Below are positions 53,701 through 62,700 of a stretch of DNA of 64,000 nt, one piece after another. Numbering within the stretch: the first letter of the stretch is position 1; each line of letters starts with the position of its first letter. The DNA lies in the NCBI RefSeq assembly GCF_037975245.1, contig NC_092568.1:15581001-15645000 (forward strand), given 5' to 3'. A model generated the notes under the pieces. The model did no database searches and was not told where the DNA came from. It worked only from the letters and a program-made list of their open reading frames with translations. Source of the DNA: Apostichopus japonicus. Taxonomy: Eukaryota > Echinodermata > Holothuroidea > Aspidochirotida > Stichopodidae. Both the position numbers and the translations under genes were made by a program.

Positions 53701-56700
53701 AACAGAAATGAACTTAAATTCCAAGAGTGACTGGCCATGTGCAGGGATGTGCCCACGTTGGGCGGCACTGAGCGGCCCCGCCCAGCACTAAAAATTACTG
53801 CCCATCACTGTCTTAAAAATCGTGAATCGCGCCTAGCACTATTTTCATCTAAAATCCCAACATTCCTAACAATATATTCAACATAAATTGGGCCTAGCCT
53901 ATGCCTAAATCATACAGACTAATAATGCATCAGTTACGCATGCGAGAAACATTACTTACAGCTCTCAATCGGTCCCTTGTAAAATCTCTTTGAAACAAAC
54001 TAATAACTTTTACCAGGTACGTATTATATTTCACTAAAAATAAATTTAAAAATGCATCAGTTACGCATGCGAGAAACATTACTTACGGCTCTCAATCGGT
54101 CCCTTGTAAAATCTCTTTGAAACAAACTAATAACTTTTACCAGGTACGTATTATATTTCACTAAAATAAATTAAAAAATGTAAATTGTTAGCAAAACTAG
54201 TACTTGTGTAATTGCTTAAAAAGCTACACAAGTGCCAGCATTTGGCATCTGAGCACCTTCAAAAATAGAATATTTTCTCATACCCCATCCCCCTTAGACC
54301 CCTCCCCCAGGACGGCGATCAGTATACCCGGCACCCAGGAAATCCTGGGCACATCCCTGCATATGATCAAATCGTTTTATAATTCAGTGACAGCAAAGGG
54401 AATACTTGGTTGTGAAAATTGTTCCCATCAGATGTATGATGAAACAATCGCAAAAAGCAAAATGCCAACTACAGGCCATATTTGGCTTTCCATACCTGCG
54501 TTATCCCCTGCACTGACTCCAAGACCCTCCGCTTTGTTGTATCGTTCATAAGCTTCTAGGTCCAGAACACTGTGGAAATAAATGTGTTGGAAGATTCACA
54601 ACGATTGCACTGCAGTGCTCTGATGAGGAGGAGACTTGACACAATCCTCCAGCTAGAAAGTGAATTCTCTGAACTCTCTATATCTACCAAGAATTATTGA
54701 TAATATTTGGAGATAAGGTGAGATGGTTACTGGTGGATTTGTGAATGATGTATCATTATTTGCAGTATGTTAATAGTTTGAATATAGATACATGGGAGGT
54801 ATGGGTGTACATTACCAATACAAGTCCCCTTACCTGCATGATTCAGTGAGGACGGCCATACTGGTGAAAAATCCAACATCCATCTTGTCTCGGAGATGAG
54901 TCAGCATTTTCTGAAGGCAATTGGCAAGACTTAAACACATTTTTTGGAACTTATGAACATTGTTTACAGCATTCACAGCTTTGAAATTAATATTAATTTC
55001 AAGTTATGGATAATGAAAGTGGAATGAATGATACCAATAGCTAGTGGCACGTAAAGTGTTTCTACTGACCAACTTCTGATTTCCAAGCTTAGTTCATCTT
55101 TAGTTCATTGATTTATGGGATCCATCAACTATAGTGTTTGAAAGCACTATCTTTCTTTACATACTGAACTTTCTTACAAACTCACAAAAAATAGGTAGGT
55201 CAAGCACAACAACATAATATGCAACTTTCCAGTACATTAAACAAATAAGAAGGCGACAGGTGTAGCATTGATATCCATTTTATTCAATGTAAGCAAAAAC
55301 TATTGAAGACTATACCTCTTGCACAAGTTCATTTCCTCCTTTGAGCAGTGAGATTCCCAATCTTAAAGAGCTAGAAACCATCTCAGAAGCAATACCTAAT
55401 AAATGTTGGAAATAAACATACTAATTGTCAGCAAAAAGTGGAATGAATAAAACAGCTGGTTGCAGTTCTTAAACCATTCCACTTGCAACATGATGCAGGC
55501 CAAATTGCTGTTAAAACTGTCTTTAAATACTCTACAAGCATTTCACTTTTCACGAGATAAGCAAATGGAGCAAACTTCTTTGAAAACCTCATTTTAAAAC
55601 ACTACAGGGTTATTTGTGAAACCTCCTTTGATAATGTGAAACCTTTTAATATGAAATCACAAGAATGAACAACATTACATAGAAACAGCTAAAATAGTAT
55701 GTGAGTCTAATATCAATGCAATCAAACTATAAAGCAAGTTATGAAATAAAGAATACACCAGACAAAGATACTACTAGAAGGCCAATTCCTCATTTGAGCC
55801 ACAAGATGATTTCTATAATCATTGTTTAAATGCTCTGAAATTAAAAGCAAGAAAGGTTATTTACCTTTGCTTGCACTAATGTTCATCAGAACCATTTCGG
55901 CAGCACCTCTCTCTGCAAGCCTACCCTGTTCTGAGAGCAGTTTTTGCTTTGCGACTTCCTTTTCTTCAAAGGAAGCACTCTCATCTTCATCATCATCGTC
56001 ATCATCGTCTTCACCGCTGCAGCTCTGATAACAGAAACAAAAAGACAGCAATGAAATTTAATCTCAAATGATGAAGATTATACAGTTCAACTACCACTAA
56101 ATTGATATTTGTGAGTGTAAGTGAACAAAAATAGGTATAGGTAGCGAGTCCAGATTAACAACCGCTGCGAGAGTAAATAGTTCCTTAAACAGTTAGAAAT
56201 GTAACATGAGATTGATACAGTCAATATCTGTAACCTGATCTTTTGAAACATAATGACAGCTTACCATACTCATGATGTCCGCATACGACATATACAGATC
56301 ATCTTCTTCTATACCACTACAAACAAAAGCAAAACAAAAAATACCATTATTTCTACAAAATAGAACACAACAAAGCTTTAGTTTGGAAAAGAAAAGCAGA
56401 AGTATTATACGACTGAAAACATATGACAATATGTTATATAACCAGAGTTTAATACAAATGGGATCAAGTTTAAAGTACATTTAAACGTATCTTGAATTCA
56501 CTTTTCATCAAGTTTAATACAAATGGGATCAAGTTTAATACAATCGGGATCAAGGTAAAAGTACATTTAAACATATCTTGACACTTCACTTCTCATCAAG
56601 TAAGAACAGTTTCATAATAAAGTGAGGTTCCTACTTACTCCTGCTGGAGACATGCCGCCCTGCTAAATGTATGGATGAGCTGAAAGCAAGGATCTTTAGC

Positions 56701-59700
56701 ATCTGCCACTGTCTCTTCTGCTAACTCCTCTGCTGATGTTTTCTGAAAGACAAAATATTCTTTAGTCAAATTATCTTTGGGATATCTGGTCAATTGGTCA
56801 ATTTTCTCCCTTTAATTCTACTTGAATAAATGATGATCATAATGTTTCAGTTAGTACACTCATTACTCACTTATTTGTAGTAAAGCAGGTGCAATGCAGC
56901 ACACATATGACTTTGAACTGGCAAATGCAATGCCATAACATGGAGGTACTGTAATCATGGATATTAAACCACAGTGGAAGGCTACATAACAAAGCCATAA
57001 CACTGAGGTAGGGTAAGCTACAAAGCACAATATTCAGCACAACAACTTTGGCAGTGCAATTACATGATCGAATTTTAGGTTTCCTGGAGTAGTCAACAAA
57101 ATATGTATGGACTTCATGGGCTTAATAAATATGGTTGCTGAAGAAAACTAACTCACTGAGGTCTTTATGGTAAACAATTACATAATTCTTACTAAGGATC
57201 AAATCTTAAAATAATTAATAAATTGTTATAAGACAAGAGATGTGTCAATGCTAAACTTACAGTTAAATCTTCAATCAGAAGATGTTGGGCTGGTTCCTCA
57301 GAGCTGAGCCACTTGTCCTTATAGCTCTTTAGAAAGAAGTTAATGGCCCTGTGTCTACAAGGTTGAAAGGTCAAATGAAAAATGAACAATTTGAGAATAA
57401 ATAGTAAAAATAATGCATAAATTACCAAACAATACAAAATATCTTAACCAAACCTTTCTTGATATATTACTTCATATGCTTATTCATTTCTCACAGTTTC
57501 TCAAATCTCAGTATTATTTACCATTTTTGCCAATCCTATTTTAAGATTAGATCTTTAAGCTAAAGTTAGCATGTTTACTTACCTAGGAAGAGAAAACAAT
57601 GGTATCATTCTAAAGCAGGCCATAATAGCTCTCTTTCGTTGAGCAGACATGAGTCTTCTCCATGTGTTCTTCTTTGCATAGGCAGGCTGTTCAATCTGAA
57701 ATACAAAACACGGTAAAACAAAATCTAGGATCAGCTCTTCTCTTCAACCAATCCACCTTACTATATACCAGCCATTTACACTTTGAGTTTAAACTAAACC
57801 AATGCTAAAAGGACACACAAAACTGATACAAACCAGGCCTCATTACTATATGACCATTCACACTATTTGATCATTCAACAATTGAAAGAGTCAAGATATG
57901 CTTCCACAAAAAGCATTCAAAAGAAAATAAATAATAGCTTCATTTATGTTTATGGTTAGCAGTATGTTTTCATGCTACAACTTGTGTTGATGGAAGTATA
58001 ATATACATCCTACTAATAATTTAATGAAGATTGTGCAGTGAGAATAATAAAATGACTTGTAATGTTATAAACCCTGAAAAATAAGCATGAATCGGGTGTG
58101 TCGACAAGACTGAATGTTATAGCCAATTCCCCTCATTGCGTATATTGCACACAACCCACAACACTTACAACCACTGTTCATACCTAGTATTGTAGATTAT
58201 AATGAAATATGTCAGGTAATCTTTTATATAAATCTGCATTAAACAAACATCTACTCCCCTATCCTAATCTCCTTAAATTATGTAACCAAACAGGTTACAG
58301 AGATTAAAGTAGCCGTTCGAATATTTGGTCTTCTCTCATTTCATGTTTATATTCACTCCCTATTACAAACCTGTGTATATCATCTACATATAATAATATA
58401 ACAAATCACTATATCATCTTCACTCATGCAGTGCATTCATGTTTTCTCAGTCAATTCAATTTAGTGGTTCTTAAATATATATATTTTAAGAGAACCCTGT
58501 AATACTACTGGTGATGAATTAGTGAGAAGTGTTTTACAAACAGAAATTTGTTTTTCTCTACAAGACTCAGAGCATGATTCACCTCATATGAGAAAACAAA
58601 TAAGAAAACTCAAAATCAAGTTACCAAACTAAGCTGGTGCAAGGCAGTTGATATCTTGATGATCCTCCCAACAATCTGGCATTTGTTTGCCTCTACAACT
58701 TGCATTAACTTAGAGGTTGCCATCTTAAGATACAGCTGTTTCTGCCAGTGCTTCGGCCCCGGCTATGTCATTGGAAAACAGATAAGTATATTTATCAAAA
58801 AGTTACAACTCTGCTGAAAAGATTTGTGAAATATGGAACTACAAAGTTATAGAAGAAATACACTTAACAGTAACAGTAATATTCTGTCTAATGCAAATTG
58901 CAAAGATTCTTGAAAAAGAGAAATTATTAAAATATTCTACATCCTGGATATTCCAATTGGGGATCTTCTAAACTGATTTGAAGGGCTGTCAAAATTTAGA
59001 CGGGAAAACACTGCTGATATTTAAAGAAAATAGTGGGGATATCTTGGAAGCATAATTATTACTGTGCAAAATATAATACCATATTGCAACTAAGCACACT
59101 TAATCATACGGAAGAAATTTCAAAAGTGTGTGTGGGGGAACAACCTCCTCCCCATAGAGCCCCTCCCCATAGAGCCCCTCCCCATAGAGCCCCTCCCCAT
59201 AGAGCCCCTCCCCATAGAGCCCCTCCCCATAGAGCCCCCTATCCAGGCCACAACATTAGCAACTGAAAGGTGATAATTCAAGTCACCAAACACAAACATT
59301 TGAATACATGGGTTCTAACTTAATGTTAATTCGGAAAAATTTAAGATGTATAATAGTTAGACATTCTATGTGTGCACCTAAACACATTTCATGGCCAAGG
59401 TCTTATAGTTATTTACATCGAAATTGATGACTGCTTCCAACGTACTGCCTCTTTAATGGTGAATTTTAATCATCACCAAACTAAGAAAAAAACATCTACT
59501 TTTTAGTAGTGTCTTAATCACAAAGTGCTGTAAACTTGTTACTTCAATAATATAACGATGTGGACTGTGCGATATTAGGTTGATTTACAGGTGGAAATAA
59601 CAAACCAAGACTCTAGAAGAAGCAAGGGCGATTGGTTATTACAAGATCTTGGGAGAATAGAGGAAATAATGCCACATGAACATAAATTGCAGATGGGTGG

Positions 59701-62700
59701 GAGGGGGAGGGGGGGGAAGGAGAGAGATATTAACATCAATAGCATCAGCTTTAAACAGGTGATTATGAAGGGAAGAAAGGGTCCAATGTTGATGAACTAA
59801 TCTGCATTTTGACTAGTTACGTTGACTAGTTACATGCTTGAATTGCTTTGTTACGTTAGGTATGTTACCATCTACAAGCATTATATTATCAATATTTGCA
59901 AAGCATGTACAACTGAACAGATTGTGATGATGATACTCATCCAAACAGAAAGATCTAACCAAACTTTAAGGGATAATCTAAAATATGTTAGAGTACTAGC
60001 ATGATGCTGAATATATTACTCAACAGATTTTCATGATCAATAATTTAGGTATCTTAATTAAGCAATGAAAAATGAAGCATACTCCCCAGGAGTGTGATGA
60101 GTGAACCATGATATTATAAATGAGTAATTGCATGTCAGAGTTAAGTTGTGGTGATGGTTAAATATATCCAGTTACCCCGTAATGTTCCTCTCCAGAACTG
60201 ACTAGTTGTTATCTTACATCCCCTAAGATTACAGAAGAATGATACATACAAAATCACAAACTCCATTCAAAACTATGTCATCAAATATTCCAAACAATCG
60301 TCATTCATAAGGAATCACCAGACTGCTAGTGCTGTTATTCCTAATTGCTTCCATAAAGCAGATTTAAATCAGCCCAGCTTGATAAACATACAAATGTTTT
60401 ACTCTGAGCATAACAAGTGCCCCATGAGAGATATTGTCCTTTCTTTGTACTCTGCATAGATATATATATAAACATCATAAAATATATGTAACACCAAAAT
60501 GTCAAAAATTAAGAAATCAAGGGTTTAATATTGATTTACAATGTAGAAACCATTTTCCCCGGTGTAAAACAGACATAGAAAGAAGCTCTTGCTTCATTTT
60601 AGTGTAGGTTTTGTTTCACTGTACATCTAGAATTACAATTTGTATACCTTGAAAGGCAAGATCACCACACCTACTAATAACTTGAACAAATTCCAATGCA
60701 AAGTTCAAAATGGTGAATTTGGAAAGTATGAAACTTAAATTAAGGGCTACCATGGGTAGGAAAGTGAAAGAGAGGGTAGAACAGATGTAAATGAACACTT
60801 CAGACATATTGGAACAACATGCCTGACTAGGACACATTACAAGTTACCTTTCAAGAGTTGATAACATCAAAGTGCCTTAACAACATATCATCTGAAAAAT
60901 GATGTGCAATCAGCAGAGCTTTGATGAATTATTCAGTTGATTTAATAGGAGATGGAATACATAAACATTGTTAGTTGTTGTTTTTTCTTGTCAAAATAGA
61001 ATTAAGTTTGTCTGAAGTGATCATACAGAAATGAAGAAGCACACAGAGTTTAAAATGCAGGTTATCATTCTAAGCAATGTAGTGGATAACTCTTGTATGA
61101 GAAATGAGCACTGTGTGCATGTACTCAAGCTGACATGATAAAGGTCAGATAGATTAAAAGGTAACAGAGTGCCAGACTCTTCACAGATTGATCTTAATCA
61201 ACATCAAACTGATCAAATTCAAAAGTCCCCCCTCTTAACAAATGCATTCATCTAAAGTTTTTCCAAATTTGACAATTTTATTTCATGAAAATTCATCATA
61301 AAAAATGAGCCATCTGTGACTTGAAGAGTTGAATTTGAAGGCCTATCGATAACATTTGAAATGAAAACTCTGTGTGCTCCTTGGAAATAGCAGGCAAGAA
61401 GAAGTGAGCAGACAACGAACTCGTGCCATCACACGGGCTGCAGCAGATTGCCAGGCTACTACAGAGCGTTTGCGGACATCTAAGCCAGGTGAAGAGGAAG
61501 TGGTAGTGGTGGTGGTGGTGATGGTGGAAGAAGATGGAGTGTGGGATGTAGAGAATGAAATTTCTTTGGGTTTGTCAACCTTCACTTTATCTTGGATGTG
61601 GAGCTCCTCCTCTAAGAAACGTTTCACATCAACCTCTGTTTCCTTCTGTTGAAGAAAAAAAGAAAATAAGAATAGTTGAAGAAAAACGGAGAGCTGCTTT
61701 TATTCTTAATTTTGTACACATCATCATAACCTGAAGTTAGGACATTACCAGGTTTAAATGATTAGGATGTAAGATTATATTGACCTTTTGGTTTTGATCA
61801 TTAAGCCACATTCCGTAAGTATTTCAACATGCAAAGTTGCAAAATATCATGCTAACCAGTCTTTCAAGCACTTACTATACATTTACAACCAACTGGCTAT
61901 GATATAGCCTAACACCTTAGGACACAACCCAAAATAATGAACAACAGGGTCGGGAACTTGCATTACTCAATTTTTCAACAATCTCTACAGAAGAATGGAC
62001 GTGCAAACATTACAACAATCATTCTGTTAGGATGTTTGAAACAAACCTTTGTTATTAATCACAAATTCCAGAGATATGAACACAACTAACTAAAATACAC
62101 CTAGAATTTACATAGTGATGTGGTTCATGAATTGACTACATCTCTTGATAAACAAATGTATTTATACAACATATTCCTACTATGTAATTCATACCTCCTG
62201 TAGCTTTTGCTTGACCTGCTGTATTAGTTCCTGTTCCCTGGCTCCAAAGAGATTCATCCCAATGGGTAGCAACCTCTTCAGTCCCAACACTACCAGGCTA
62301 GCTGTAATACTATGCTTGTCTCCTGTTCTTTTCATTTTCAAAGGTTTCATCACAGGAATTAACACATCATGATTTTTCTCCCTCCGGGTTGAACATGTCA
62401 CTTTATTCTCGGCTTCAGATTGAGCAATGAAGTTTTGCTCCTCTCTTCGGAAATTCTGAAATACCAAGGCAATTTTTGTGTCTGTGTTACATTTTTAAGA
62501 TGAAATAACCATTGAATGATGAACTTCTTATGACTTTACTGTAATCTACTAATATAACTGATATGAGGTCAGGATACCTAATCATCTGGTATGCTATTGA
62601 GTCACAATTACAGCTATGTGCAGTATACTATCAGGGTTTGTACACACAAGATTCATTGTATCTCAAGATAAAAAACAAGGTAACTGCAAGCAATTTGGCA

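Noticed and set aside
59033-59266. ORF with repeated HRAPP
   Set aside because: Product of a 15-bp minisatellite.
61374-61652. Plus-strand ORF with a Glu/Val-rich tract
   Set aside because: Antisense shadow of the RyR exon and the adjacent (ggt)n run.
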